From the NCBI RefSeq assembly GCF_025996515.1, contig NZ_BLRH01000034.1, positions 558,001 to 622,000 on the forward strand: DNA of 64,000 nucleotides. The letters are read 5' to 3'. A model generated the notes under the pieces. That model saw only the letters and a program-made list of their open reading frames with translations. It was not told the DNA's origin and made no database searches. Every line of letters begins with the position of its first letter. The stretch's first letter is position 1. Positions 1 to 7,833 of this stretch are shown one piece after another. This DNA comes from Rhizohabitans arisaemae (GTDB taxonomy: Bacteria; Actinomycetota; Actinomycetes; Streptosporangiales; Streptosporangiaceae). Made by a program: the position numbers and the translations under genes.

Positions 1-159
1 GCGCAGCCCGTATCGCACGCGGATCGGGCCGACGCCCGGGCCGGCGTCGCCCGTACAGTGCCTCGGTCCCCAAAGCCGACGTGACGCCGCCGGCCGGGTA
101 CGGCCTGCGACGGCTGACCGTCGGCCGAGGTCTTGCCGCTCGACGCGCTGAGCTTCGAA

Positions 160-176
160 CCACGGGACGACCGTGG
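160..176. terminator. Small hairpin behind the reductase fusion
   Basis: Arms CCACGG and CCGTGG flank a 5-nt loop and lie 1 bp beyond the stop codon of the minus-strand reductase-methyltransferase gene. There is no T-tract, so a terminator role is only suggested by position. Nothing else supportable was seen in bases 1-159, apart from a 12-bp match at bases 1-12 to a motif that recurs at 14.9, 25.9 and 35.7 kb. Confidence 0.3.
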
Positions 177-177
177 C

Positions 178-1797
178 TTACGGGCGTTTGCGGGAGCGGA
201 GGACGGCGTCGTGCAGGGTGGTCTCGTGGCCGTGGGGGCCGAGGACCGATCGGGTTCTGGCCTCGGCGACGGCGACGTCCCACCGGCCGGGGTCGAGGCC
301 GGCCGCGACCTCCTCGGCGGTGAAGCACGTCTCGGGTGCCGGGCCGTGTGCTCCGCCGGCGTGGGGGTCCGACGGGTGGTGGCCGACGACGAGCAGCGTG
401 CCGCCGGGGGCGACCGCCGCGGCCAGGCGGGCGAACAGCGCGGCGCGCGAGGTCGCCGGATGCACGTAGTGCGTGGAGACCAGGTCGAAACGGTTCTCGG
501 GGGGAGTCCACTCGGCCAGATCGGCCTCGACCCAGTCGATCCGGCTCGCGACTTCGGGGCCGAGGGTTTCCGCGTGTTCCCGCGCGTGGCGCAGCGCGGT
601 GCCGGAGATGTCCACCGCGGTCACCCGCCAGCCGCGCGAGGCGAGCCAGACGGCGTCGGCCCCCCTGCCGCAGCCGGCGTCCAACGCCGTACCCGGTGTC
701 AGGTCTGCGGCTTCGGCGACCAGCTGGGTGTTGGGTCCTCCGCCGTGGCCCGCGAGGTGACCGCGGTGCCGTTCTTCCCAGTACTCCTTACCGAACTCCT
801 CCGGCCCGGCGGATCCCTCCCCGTGGTTCGCCGGGTTCCGACGCGCGGCGACCGCAGCACGGGTGTCCTCGGTGACCAGATCGCCGTTGATCTGGGCCGC
901 CGCGTCCGCACCGGCCGCCGCGGCCGCGCCGACCTGGGCCATCGGATTGGTGACGTTGCCCGCGACCCACAGCCCGGGTACCTCGGTACGGCCGCCGGGC
1001 TCGGCGGGAAGGTGCGCACCCACCCCGGAGGGGTGGTCGACCGGCCTCAGTCCGAGCCCCGCCAGGAAACCGGCGCGCGCGGTCATCGTCGGCTGGACCG
1101 CCAGGGCCGCGCATCCGACGAGCGTGCCGTCGCTCAGCCGCACCCCGGCGAGACGATCGTCGACGATCTCGACGGACGCCACCTCGCCGTCCACCACGCG
1201 GACGCCGCGGGCGGCCAGCTGCTCGGCCTCCTCCCCGGCGAGCGGCGGCATCGTGTGGGAGAAGAGGGTGACGTCGTCGGTCAGCTGCCGGAACAGCAGT
1301 GCCTGGTGTACGGCCATAGGCCCGCCGGCCAGCACTCCGACGGCCTGGTCGCGCACCTCCCAGCCGTGACAGTACGGACAGTGCAGCACGTCCCGGCCCC
1401 ATCGATCCCGCAGTCCCGGGATGTCGGGCAGCTCGTCGACCAGCCCGGTGGTCACCAGCAGGCGGCGCGCGCGGACCGTACGGCCGTCGGTGAGCGCCAC
1501 CGCGAACCCGGCGGCTTCCCCGTCGTCCTCGCGGGTCACGGCGCCGACCTCGCCCGGGACCACCTGGCCGCCGTAGGCGCGTACCTCTTCGCGGCCTCGC
1601 TTGAGCAGCCCGGCGGGCGGGATGCCGTCGCGGGCCAGCAGGCCGTGCACCCCAGCCGCGGGGGCGTTGCGCGGGGCGCCCGCGTCGATCACCACCACCG
1701 AGCGCCGGGACCGGGCCAGCATCAGGGCACCGCTCAACCCCGCCGCGCCGCCGCCGACCACCACCACGTCATAGCCGTCTTTCAGCTGTTCGGTCAC
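178..1797 (-). CDS. Thioredoxin reductase-like flavoprotein fused to SAM methyltransferase
   Basis: Two enzymes sit in one 539-residue chain. Residues 1 to about 320 are a thioredoxin-reductase-type FAD/NAD(P) oxidoreductase: dinucleotide-binding GGGAAG at 15-20, redox pair CPYC at 140-143, and the C-terminal FAD motif before the NPMAQVG segment. From about residue 325 (FGKEYWEERH) a class I SAM methyltransferase begins, with motif I LDAGCGRG. A free-standing reductase of this type is about 310-320 residues, so the fusion is clear. The GTG at 1797 is preferred over an upstream GTG at 1812 because GGAGGTGG lies at good spacing before it. It is divergent from a cupin XRE regulator, which probably controls it. 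The domains are secure; the substrates, and whether both halves act on one compound, are unknown. Confidence 0.88.
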   Translation of the reverse strand: MTEQLKDGYDVVVVGGGAAGLSGALMLARSRRSVVVIDAGAPRNAPAAGVHGLLARDGIPPAGLLKRGREEVRAYGGQVVPGEVGAVTREDDGEAAGFAVALTDGRTVRARRLLVTTGLVDELPDIPGLRDRWGRDVLHCPYCHGWEVRDQAVGVLAGGPMAVHQALLFRQLTDDVTLFSHTMPPLAGEEAEQLAARGVRVVDGEVASVEIVDDRLAGVRLSDGTLVGCAALAVQPTMTARAGFLAGLGLRPVDHPSGVGAHLPAEPGGRTEVPGLWVAGNVTNPMAQVGAAAAAGADAAAQINGDLVTEDTRAAVAARRNPANHGEGSAGPEEFGKEYWEERHRGHLAGHGGGPNTQLVAEAADLTPGTALDAGCGRGADAVWLASRGWRVTAVDISGTALRHAREHAETLGPEVASRIDWVEADLAEWTPPENRFDLVSTHYVHPATSRAALFARLAAAVAPGGTLLVVGHHPSDPHAGGAHGPAPETCFTAEEVAAGLDPGRWDVAVAEARTRSVLGPHGHETTLHDAVLRSRKRP

Positions 1798-1841
1798 CGT
1801 GACCACCTCCACGGCAACCTTGCACAGGAATCGGGCTTATG

Positions 1842-1870
1842 CGCAAACTCTCTTGCCGATCTGGCAAACT
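1842..1870. promoter_or_regulatory. Candidate operator between reductase fusion and XRE regulator
   Basis: The sequence GCAAACT occurs twice (1842-1848 and 1864-1870). TTGCC (1853-1857) and GGCAA (1863-1867) form an inverted repeat with a 5-bp centre. The region lies in the short space between two divergent starts, just before the regulator ATG at 1877. Autoregulation by the XRE protein is an inference. Confidence 0.4.
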
Positions 1871-1876
1871 AGTGGC

Positions 1877-2464
1877 ATGGACGACGACATCGACCAAGCG
1901 CTTGACGCAGTAGGCCCCCGGCTCCGCGCCCTGCGCCGGCAACGGGAGGTCACGCTGGCCGACCTGTCGGCGGCGACCGGTATCTCGGTGAGCACCCTGT
2001 CCCGCCTGGAATCCGGCGGGCGCCGGCCGACCCTGGAACAACTGCTCCCGCTGGCCCGGGCCCACGGTGTCACGCTGGACGAACTCGTCGACGCGCCACC
2101 CACCGGAGACCCGCGCATCCACCTGCGCCCCGTCGTCCGGCACGGCATGACCATGCTGCCGCTGACCCGGCGGGCGGGCGGCATCCAGGCGTACAAGCTC
2201 GTCCTCCCGGCCGACAGCCACGGGAGGGAACCCACACCGCAGACCCACGAAGGCTACGAATGGCTCTATGTCCTCAACGGGCGGCTCCGGCTCGTCCTCG
2301 GGGAACACGACCTGGTGCTCTCCCCCGGCGAGGCTGCCGAGTTCGACACCCGCGTCCCGCACTGGTTCGGTGCCGCCGACCCCGAGCCGGTCGAGTTCCT
2401 CAGCCTCTTCGGCAAACAGGGCGAACGCGCCCACCTCCGTGCCCGGCCCACGGCGAAACCGTAG
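1877..2464 (+). CDS. XRE-family regulator with C-terminal cupin
   Basis: A 195-residue one-component regulator. The N-terminal helix-turn-helix spans about residues 14-70 (the TLADLSAATGISVSTLSRLE segment is typical of XRE). A cupin barrel follows from about residue 90, with EGYEWLYVLNG and LSPGEAAEFDTRVPHWFG. The ATG at 1877 gives the normal N-terminus just before the HTH; earlier in-frame starts add an untypical extension. No strong ribosome site precedes the ATG, so a leaderless mRNA is possible. The family senses small molecules or redox state through the cupin. The divergent reductase-methyltransferase is the likely target. Confidence 0.85.
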   Translation: MDDDIDQALDAVGPRLRALRRQREVTLADLSAATGISVSTLSRLESGGRRPTLEQLLPLARAHGVTLDELVDAPPTGDPRIHLRPVVRHGMTMLPLTRRAGGIQAYKLVLPADSHGREPTPQTHEGYEWLYVLNGRLRLVLGEHDLVLSPGEAAEFDTRVPHWFGAADPEPVEFLSLFGKQGERAHLRARPTAKP

Positions 2465-2563
2465 CCGGGCAACCCGATGCGGCAGACTTTGCGCGCCGGC
2501 GCGCTCCGGATGCCTCGCGTGCGTTTCGCGACCGATCGGACTTACCGGGCGGCACTCGCAGGC

Positions 2564-2983
2564 GCGTCGGTACTCGGCGGGTGTCACGCCGACAAGGTGG
2601 GTGAAGTGGCGGCGCAGGTTGGCGGCCGTGCCCAGGCCGCTGTGCTCGCCGACCTTCTCGATCGACAGGGAGGTCGTCTCCAGCAGGGTCTGCGTGCGGG
2701 CGATTCGCTGGTTGAACAACCGTTTCAGGGGTGTGGTGCCGGTGACGGACTGGAGGTGCCGATGGGAGGTCCGGACGCTCAGGCCGGCGCGCCGGGACAG
2801 ATCGTCGACGGTAAGGGGGCGATCGAGGTGCTCGACGGCCCATTGGAGTACGGATCCGAGGCTCCCGTCGTCGGTGACCGGGACGGACAGATCGATGAAC
2901 CGGGCCCGCCCACCGGCGCGGTGAGCTTGCCGCATGAGTCCGTGCTTGCGCGCGATCGGCTCCGGTCCTGCGGACCGTTTCAC
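2564..2983 (-). pseudogene. Truncated GlxA-type AraC regulator (DNA-binding half only)
   Basis: About 140 codons match the C-terminal part of GlxA/FtrA-type regulators: an HRAGGRARFI linker, then two AraC helix-turn-helices (PLTVDDLSRRAGLSVRTSHR and SIEKVGEHSGLGTAANLRRH), ending near VTPAEYRR. The N-terminal DJ-1/PfpI-like domain that normally precedes this is missing. The frame also has no natural stop after the domain and runs on antisense through the XRE gene. The 5' end abuts the stop of the response regulator gene. It is best read as a remnant, although a short DNA-binding protein could still be made. Confidence 0.65.
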
Positions 2984-3654
2984 GCTTCGGCCAGGCCTTG
3001 GCGGTACGCGTAGCGGATCGCATCGCCACGGCCTTGGGCACCGATCTTCGCGAAAGCGTTGTTGATATGCGTTTTCACCGTCGACTCGCCGATGAACAAC
3101 GACGTGGCGATCTGCATGTTGCTCATGCCCTGGGCGATCAACTTCACCACCTCCACCTCGCGAGGGGTGAGTCTGTCCGGGTTGCTCCAGCGATCCACCG
3201 GGCCGAGGCGCGACGAGTCCGGGTGTCGCAGGGCCGCCACCAGCCGCCGGGAGACGACGGCGCCGAACGTGGATTGACCGGAAGCCGTCGCGCGCAGAGC
3301 CGCCGCGATCTCAGCCCGGCCGGCGTCCTTGGTCAGGTATCCGCGTGCGCCCGCATGCAAGGCCGAGACGATCGAGTCGTCGTCGGCGTAGGTGGTCAGC
3401 ACCAAAACCGCTACCTGCGGGTACTCCCGGGTGATGCGCTCCGTGGCCTTCACCCCGTCCATCACCGGCATCCGCAGGTCCATCAGCACGATGTCGGCGG
3501 GGGTCTCCGCCAGCAGGCGAAGGACGTCTTCCCCGTCGCCCGCCGCGCCGACCACCTCGATCCCGTCCATCAGCCCGAGCAGCGCCACCAGCCCTTCCCG
3601 GATGATCTGCTGGTCATCGGCGACGACGACCCGGATGTCGTCGGTGTCACTCAT
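2980..3654 (-). CDS. NarL/FixJ-type response regulator
   Basis: A 224-residue response regulator. The receiver domain covers residues 7-120, with acidic pocket DD at 13-14 and phospho-acceptor Asp59 in VLMDLRMP. The LuxR-type helix-turn-helix is in about residues 160-215 (LTPREVEVVKLIAQGMSNMQ, then STVKTHINNAFAKI). It overlaps the upstream histidine kinase gene by 4 bp (ATGA), so the two form a co-translated two-component pair. The regulated genes are not evident. The neighbours downstream are a small membrane protein gene upstream of the kinase and a truncated GlxA regulator behind this gene. Confidence 0.92.
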   Translation of the reverse strand: MSDTDDIRVVVADDQQIIREGLVALLGLMDGIEVVGAAGDGEDVLRLLAETPADIVLMDLRMPVMDGVKATERITREYPQVAVLVLTTYADDDSIVSALHAGARGYLTKDAGRAEIAAALRATASGQSTFGAVVSRRLVAALRHPDSSRLGPVDRWSNPDRLTPREVEVVKLIAQGMSNMQIATSLFIGESTVKTHINNAFAKIGAQGRGDAIRYAYRQGLAEA

Positions 3655-4820
3655 GCCGGCACCTCAGCGACCAGATCCCAGCGTCCCTCCCTCTCCCGGG
3701 CGACCAGCCGTCCTCCCGTCAGGATGAGACGCTCACGCATACCCGTCAGGCCGTACCCTGCGGGCGGAGGCGTACGGAACCCGTCGGCGGAGGCGGGAAC
3801 AAGCCTGTTGCGCACCTCCAGGAGAACGGTTTCGGCGCGGTACTCCAGCCGAACCTCGATCGCGGTACCGGGAGCGTGCTTGGCCGCGTTGGTCAGTGCT
3901 TCCCTGGCGGTGCGCAGCAGGCAGACGGTGGCCGCCGGAGACAGCGGGCGAGGCGTCCCCGCAACCGCAAAACGGACCGGCGTCGGATGGTCGGCGCCGT
4001 GATCCGCGGCCAGCTGGGCCAGCGCCTCGGCCAGCGGCGGAACGTCGTCGCGGAGCGCTGCCACCGCCTGCCGTGCCTCGGACAGGCCTTCGGCGGCCAA
4101 CCGCCGAGCCCGCCGTACCCGTTCCAGCCCTCCGGTCAGGTCACGCCTCTCGCTCAGCAGCGCGTCGGCCAGCTCCAGCTGCACCCCCAGCGCACCCAGC
4201 GAGTGCGCGAGCACATCGTGGAGCTCGCGGGCGATCCTGGTCCGTTCATCCAACGCGGCGGCTCGCGCCTGTTCCGCCTGAGCCCTCCGCGTCTGTTCCA
4301 GGAGCCGCCCGGCGTGCTCGGCCTGGACACGGTACTGCCGCCTGCAGAGCCCCAGCACGACGACGACCGGCATCACCGCCGCATTGCCGAACGCGTCTCC
4401 CGCCGGCCGGCCCGCGAACACGCACGACAACGCGACGACCGTCACCGTCGCACCGGTCACCGTGACGATCAGAAGTGGGCTGGGGCGTATGTGCATCGAG
4501 AAGGCCACCAGCCCGACGCAGGCCATGATCATCGCGGTCCCGTCGGTGGTCGGCCCGACCGCCGTCGCCGCGATCGACGACGACGCGCCGAGGACGACCA
4601 GGGCGGGTACGGGTGCTCGCCGCTCCAGGAGGACGAAGGCCGACCAGGCGGCGAGGCTCAGGCCCAGCTGTCCCCAGGTCAGGCCGGTGAGCGCGCCCGG
4701 ACGGGCCGTCAACGGGGCGGCCACCATCATGATCGTGCCGACCAGGCGTTCAACGCGCCACCCCGGTGACAGGTAGACCGGCCAGGACGGTCGTTTCGCC
4801 GGAATCCGCGTGCCGATCAT
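3651..4820 (-). CDS. Sensor histidine kinase (HisKA_3 / NarX-DesK type)
   Basis: A 389-residue membrane kinase. Several hydrophobic segments fill about residues 25-165, followed by a coiled-coil linker rich in Glu, Ala and Arg. The dimerisation/phospho-acceptor box is ARELHDVLAHSLGALG. The C-terminal HATPase domain has LRTAREALTNAAKHA (N box) and GYGLTGMRERL (G box). The ATG at 4820 is the only start that leaves the membrane region whole. It is the partner of the response regulator that overlaps its 3' end. No extracytoplasmic sensing domain is visible, so the signal may be sensed in the membrane. Confidence 0.92.
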   Translation of the reverse strand: MIGTRIPAKRPSWPVYLSPGWRVERLVGTIMMVAAPLTARPGALTGLTWGQLGLSLAAWSAFVLLERRAPVPALVVLGASSSIAATAVGPTTDGTAMIMACVGLVAFSMHIRPSPLLIVTVTGATVTVVALSCVFAGRPAGDAFGNAAVMPVVVVLGLCRRQYRVQAEHAGRLLEQTRRAQAEQARAAALDERTRIARELHDVLAHSLGALGVQLELADALLSERRDLTGGLERVRRARRLAAEGLSEARQAVAALRDDVPPLAEALAQLAADHGADHPTPVRFAVAGTPRPLSPAATVCLLRTAREALTNAAKHAPGTAIEVRLEYRAETVLLEVRNRLVPASADGFRTPPPAGYGLTGMRERLILTGGRLVAREREGRWDLVAEVPA

Positions 4821-4846
4821 AAGGTGGCTCCCGAGCGGAATGATGA

Positions 4847-4957
4847 CTAGTCGCGCAGGTTGGCGATGAGTTCAACCGCCAGCAGCCGGTAGGCGATGAA
4901 CCCCGCCAAGACCACCAGCCCCACGACAGCCAACGCAACTATCGACTTTCCGCTCAT
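4847..4957 (-). CDS. Very small single-span membrane protein
   Basis: A 36-residue peptide starting MSGKS, with one hydrophobic span (IVALAVVGLVVLAGFIAYRL) and a short polar tail. GAGG precedes the ATG at 4957 at rather short spacing; an in-frame ATG at 5035 would give 62 residues with an extra amphipathic N-terminus. It lies 26 bp upstream of the histidine kinase on the same strand, so it may be the first gene of that operon and act as an accessory membrane peptide (inference). No family is recognised. Bases 5036-5249 hold nothing I can support. Confidence 0.45.
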   Translation of the reverse strand: MSGKSIVALAVVGLVVLAGFIAYRLLAVELIANLRD

Positions 4958-5249
4958 TCTTCCTCGTTTCCCGCCGAGAACCCAGCTCACAATCGCCTTG
5001 ATCACGTTCAGCCGGTTGACCTCTCGTCTGTTCATGGAGGGAAACGTACGGATCCTCCGGCTATGTGGGCACCTCCCCACGATGGAGACCAGGGTGGAGC
5101 CGGGGTGGAGTTCTCAGGCGACCCGGATGGGTTGGGTCCAGGCGCGCCGAAGGGCTGGATGGGGTTCCAGGCCTGCCTCTCGTCCCAGGTTTCGGAGGGG
5201 CCGACGCATTCGCCACCCCGCCAGGAGCAGGCCTGACCTACCCAAGGTT

Positions 5250-6095
5250 TCACCGCTTAGGTTCCCAAGAGCGGCCCATCACCGCGATGTCCAAGCTCCC
5301 GTCGAGCTCCGCGGCCCGCGCGACCAGGCGCGCCGCCGCATCTGCCGTGGTCAAGGGCTCGTCGACCGCGGCAATCGCCAGGGCCAAGTCCTTGGCCAGG
5401 GCGGCGACCGTGAAATCCGCCCCACCGTAGGTTCCTTGAGTCAAGCGGGCGCGTTTGCCGGCCGCCAAGGGACCGAGCACCCCCTCCTGGAGGATGTCCA
5501 GGACGTCCTCCCTGTCCAGGCCGAGGCCGGACCCGAGCCGGATCGCGTCATGCAGTGCCCCCACCGCGGTGCCGAGAGCGAGGTTCGCGACCAGTTTGAG
5601 CGATGAGGCACTGCCCACAGGCCCCACATGGCGACGTCCTCCGGCATGTGACCAGACCCGCAGCACGGACTCCGCGTCCCGCGCGTCCTGGTCTGCTCCG
5701 CCGGTGAGCACGTGCAGCGCGCCCTTTCGCACGGCGGGCACCGAGCCGATCACCGGAGCCTCCAGATAACGCAGGCCGGCGGCATTCGCGCCCTGGGCCA
5801 GGCGCCGGGATTCGTCCGGGGCGAGGGTGGTCGCATTGATGATCAGCGTCCCCGGGGCGGCGCCTGCCGTCACCCCGGTTTCGCCGAGGAGTACGGACTC
5901 CGCGGCCGGACCGTCGAAGACCACGAGAACCACGGCCTCCGCGCCACGTGCCGCGTCGGACGGAGTGGCGGCGATACGGGCATCGGCCACCTTTCTGGGG
6001 TTCCTGTTCCACACGGTGAGGTCGTGCCCGTCGACGGCAAGAGCCTCCGCTAAGGCTGTCCCCATCCTGCCCAGGCCACACACCGCCACCTTCAC
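5250..6095 (-). CDS. 3-hydroxyisobutyrate dehydrogenase-like NAD(P) oxidoreductase
   Basis: A 281-residue beta-hydroxyacid dehydrogenase family protein. Its N-terminal Rossmann domain begins VAVCGLGRMG, with TVWNRNPRK after beta-2 typical of NADP-preferring or imine-reductase-like members. The substrate region APVIGSVPA corresponds to the family's GG-containing loop. SLKLVANL carries the lysine that is catalytic in classical members. It overlaps the RidA gene by 4 bp. RidA proteins hydrolyse reactive imines/enamines, so an imine- or amino-acid-related substrate is plausible. The divergent LysR gene is the likely regulator. Confidence 0.85.
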   Translation of the reverse strand: MKVAVCGLGRMGTALAEALAVDGHDLTVWNRNPRKVADARIAATPSDAARGAEAVVLVVFDGPAAESVLLGETGVTAGAAPGTLIINATTLAPDESRRLAQGANAAGLRYLEAPVIGSVPAVRKGALHVLTGGADQDARDAESVLRVWSHAGGRRHVGPVGSASSLKLVANLALGTAVGALHDAIRLGSGLGLDREDVLDILQEGVLGPLAAGKRARLTQGTYGGADFTVAALAKDLALAIAAVDEPLTTADAAARLVARAAELDGSLDIAVMGRSWEPKR

Positions 6096-6505
6096 TGCGC
6101 GGTCTCCGGGATCAGGGCAAGCGCGTCCACCTCCAGCAGTAGCTCCGGGCGGAACAGAGCGGCCACCTGGACAGCGGTACTGGCCGGCGCGCGCTCGGTG
6201 TCGATGTACGCGTCACGTACGGCGCGGACCGCCGACAGATGGCCGACATCGGTCACGAAGTAGGTGAGCTTGACGACGTCGTCAAACGTGGCGTTTGCCG
6301 CCGTAAGGCAACTGCGCAGGTTGTCGAACACCTGCCGCGCCTGGGCGGCAGGATCCCCCGCTCCCACCACCTCCCCTTGCTCGTTCAGCGCCACCTGCCC
6401 GGACAGTACGACCAAACGGCCGGATCCGATGACCACATGGGTGTATCCCATCCCCGGCGCGACGCCATCCGGAGCGGTGATGTGTGTGAGCTTCGTGTCA
6501 TTCAC
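6092..6505 (-). CDS. RidA/YjgF family deaminase
   Basis: A 137-residue protein with the family pattern: VVIGSGRLVVLSGQVALNEQGEVVG, LTYFVTDVG, and RAPASTAVQVAALFRPELLLEVDALALIP with the conserved Arg before the C-terminal strand. The GTG at 6505 is chosen because GGAGGA stands 7 nt before it and it gives the usual family length. An upstream ATG at 6565 has no such support. It is the first gene of a two-gene operon with the dehydrogenase at 5250. The family removes reactive enamine/imine intermediates, as trimers in the cytoplasm. Confidence 0.85.
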   Translation of the reverse strand: MNDTKLTHITAPDGVAPGMGYTHVVIGSGRLVVLSGQVALNEQGEVVGAGDPAAQARQVFDNLRSCLTAANATFDDVVKLTYFVTDVGHLSAVRAVRDAYIDTERAPASTAVQVAALFRPELLLEVDALALIPETAQ

Positions 6506-6541
6506 GACGGCATCCTCCTCCACCGTGCCGCCATCTGACCA

Positions 6542-6592
6542 ACGCATATACAGCAGAGCAGCCATGCGTGAATGGAATGTCCAGGCTAGGGT
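6542..6592 (+). promoter_or_regulatory. LysR operator and leaderless LysR promoter
   Basis: ACGCAT (6542-6547) and ATGCGT (6564-6569) form an inverted repeat in the divergent space between RidA and the LysR gene, where LysR-type regulators normally bind. TAGGGT at 6587-6592 fits a -10 element (TANNNT) and lies 8 bp before the GTG at 6601, implying a leaderless LysR transcript. Confidence 0.5.
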
Positions 6593-6600
6593 GCTCAGTC

Positions 6601-7509
6601 GTGGACATCACCGCACTGCGCTCGTTCCGCGAGGCGTACCGACAAGGTTCGATCAGCGTTGCCGCCCAAATCCTCGGCTACACCCAGTCCGCGGTCTCCC
6701 GGCAGATCGCCGCACTGGAGACCCGCCTCGGGACACCGCTGCTCGAACGCCACGCACGCGGCGTACGACTCACATCCGCCGGAGAGGTGCTGCTGGAGCA
6801 CGCTGCGGTGATCCTCCGGCGCGTCGAGCACGCGGAGCGGGACGTGATCGCCTCGCGCGAACAACCCGTCACCTACCTGAGGGTCGGCGGCGTTCCCAGC
6901 ACTTCGGCCGGCCTCCTGCCACAGGCGCTGAACGTGTTCGCCACCGAACTACCGTCCGTGCGAGTCGCGTTCGCAGAGGACGTCACCCCACGCATGCTGC
7001 CCCGGCTGCTCGACGGAGAACTGGATGTCGCCGTCATCACGGACTACCCGCCCGGCATCCCGGCCTATGCGGGCCTTGCCCTGACGCATCTGCTCGACGA
7101 GGAGCTGATGTGTGCGCTGCCGGAGGATCATCCGCTGGCTCGGCGGGACGTGATCGACCTTGCCGATCTATCCCAGGACACCTGGGTGGAGGACTACGAG
7201 GGCGCGGCGTCCATACTCTCCCTGGCCTGTGCGCAGGCGGGTTTCACTCCTCGCATCGACATCCGATGCGGCAGCTGGCTCGGCAAGCAGGCATTCGTCG
7301 CGGCCGGCCATGGCGTGATGCTGGCACCCGGGCTGCTTGTACCGGCCCTTCGCCGGGACTTGGCCGTCCGCGCCTTGGTGAACCCGCCGCGCCGAAGCGT
7401 GTACGCCTCGGTCCGCCACCGGCCGGCATCGGCGACGGCGGCCGCAGATGCCTTTGTTCGTGCCCTGGCTCAGGTGGGCGCCGAGGTGGCCTCGATTCAC
7501 CGGGCATGA
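6601..7509 (+). CDS. LysR-family regulator
   Basis: A 302-residue LTTR. The N-terminal winged helix is in residues 1-60 (FREAYRQGSISVAAQILGYTQ, then SAVSRQIAALETRLG). The periplasmic-binding-like effector domain runs from about residue 88 (YLRVGGVPSTSAGLLPQAL) to the end. The GTG at 6601 is chosen because the HTH starts right after it and a -10 box is placed for leaderless initiation; an upstream ATG at 6568 adds untypical residues. It is divergent from the RidA/dehydrogenase operon, the probable target. Confidence 0.88.
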   Translation: MDITALRSFREAYRQGSISVAAQILGYTQSAVSRQIAALETRLGTPLLERHARGVRLTSAGEVLLEHAAVILRRVEHAERDVIASREQPVTYLRVGGVPSTSAGLLPQALNVFATELPSVRVAFAEDVTPRMLPRLLDGELDVAVITDYPPGIPAYAGLALTHLLDEELMCALPEDHPLARRDVIDLADLSQDTWVEDYEGAASILSLACAQAGFTPRIDIRCGSWLGKQAFVAAGHGVMLAPGLLVPALRRDLAVRALVNPPRRSVYASVRHRPASATAAADAFVRALAQVGAEVASIHRA

Positions 7510-7521
7510 CGCACCCGCCCG

Positions 7522-7735
7522 TCACCCGACGTCGTCCGGGTTGCGGCGGGCGGCGACCGCCTGCCGGGTCTCCTCGGCGATCAGATCGGCGTTGATCTGG
7601 TCCACCGCGTCCGCACCCGCCGCCGCGGCCACGCCAACCTGGGCCATCGGATTGCCGAGTTCCTCAGCCTCGTCGGCAAACAGGGTGAACGCGCCCACGT
7701 GCGCGCCCGCCCCACGGCGAAACGGTAGCCGGGGC
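7522..7735. pseudogene. Scar of a second reductase/XRE-cupin locus with internal deletion
   Basis: Read on the minus strand, 7522 to about 7655 encodes NPMAQVGVAAAAGADA and then a tail ending RRNPDDVG and a stop. It is strongly similar to reductase residues around NPMAQVG of the gene at 178-1797. Read on the plus strand, about 7655-7728 encodes EFLSLVGKQGERAHVRARPT and a stop, nearly the same as the C-terminus of the XRE-cupin at 1877-2464. Order and orientation match the intact locus, but the roughly 1.4 kb between these segments is missing. Here the reductase frame stops right after NPDDVG, so the parent copy lacked the methyltransferase fusion. Confidence 0.8.
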
Positions 7736-7769
7736 AACCCATTTCAATTCGCCGGAACCGGACCGGATC

Positions 7770-7815
7770 TTGGACCGGCCATTCACTCTCTATTCTCTAC
7801 AACTAGTAGTACTAC
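7770..7815 (+). promoter_or_regulatory. Promoter and palindrome before FAD monooxygenase
   Basis: TTGGAC (7770-7775) and TATTCT (7791-7796) could be -35/-10 boxes, though the spacer is only 15 bp. Downstream lies the perfect 10-bp palindrome GTAGTACTAC (7806-7815), in an A/T-rich stretch just before the monooxygenase ATG at 7834. It resembles a TetR/MarR operator; a TetR remnant lies 1.3 kb downstream. Confidence 0.4.
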
Positions 7816-7833
7816 GAGAGATAGAGGGCTGGG

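Noticed and set aside
133-1872. A 579-codon plus-strand frame opposite the reductase fusion
   Set aside because: It is the antisense shadow of the gene at 178-1797; the translation is Arg/Gly/Pro-rich with no family motifs.
5032-5253. A 73-codon Trp/Pro-rich minus-strand frame
   Set aside because: No ribosome site, no family, and composition unlike a folded protein; not supported beyond being open.
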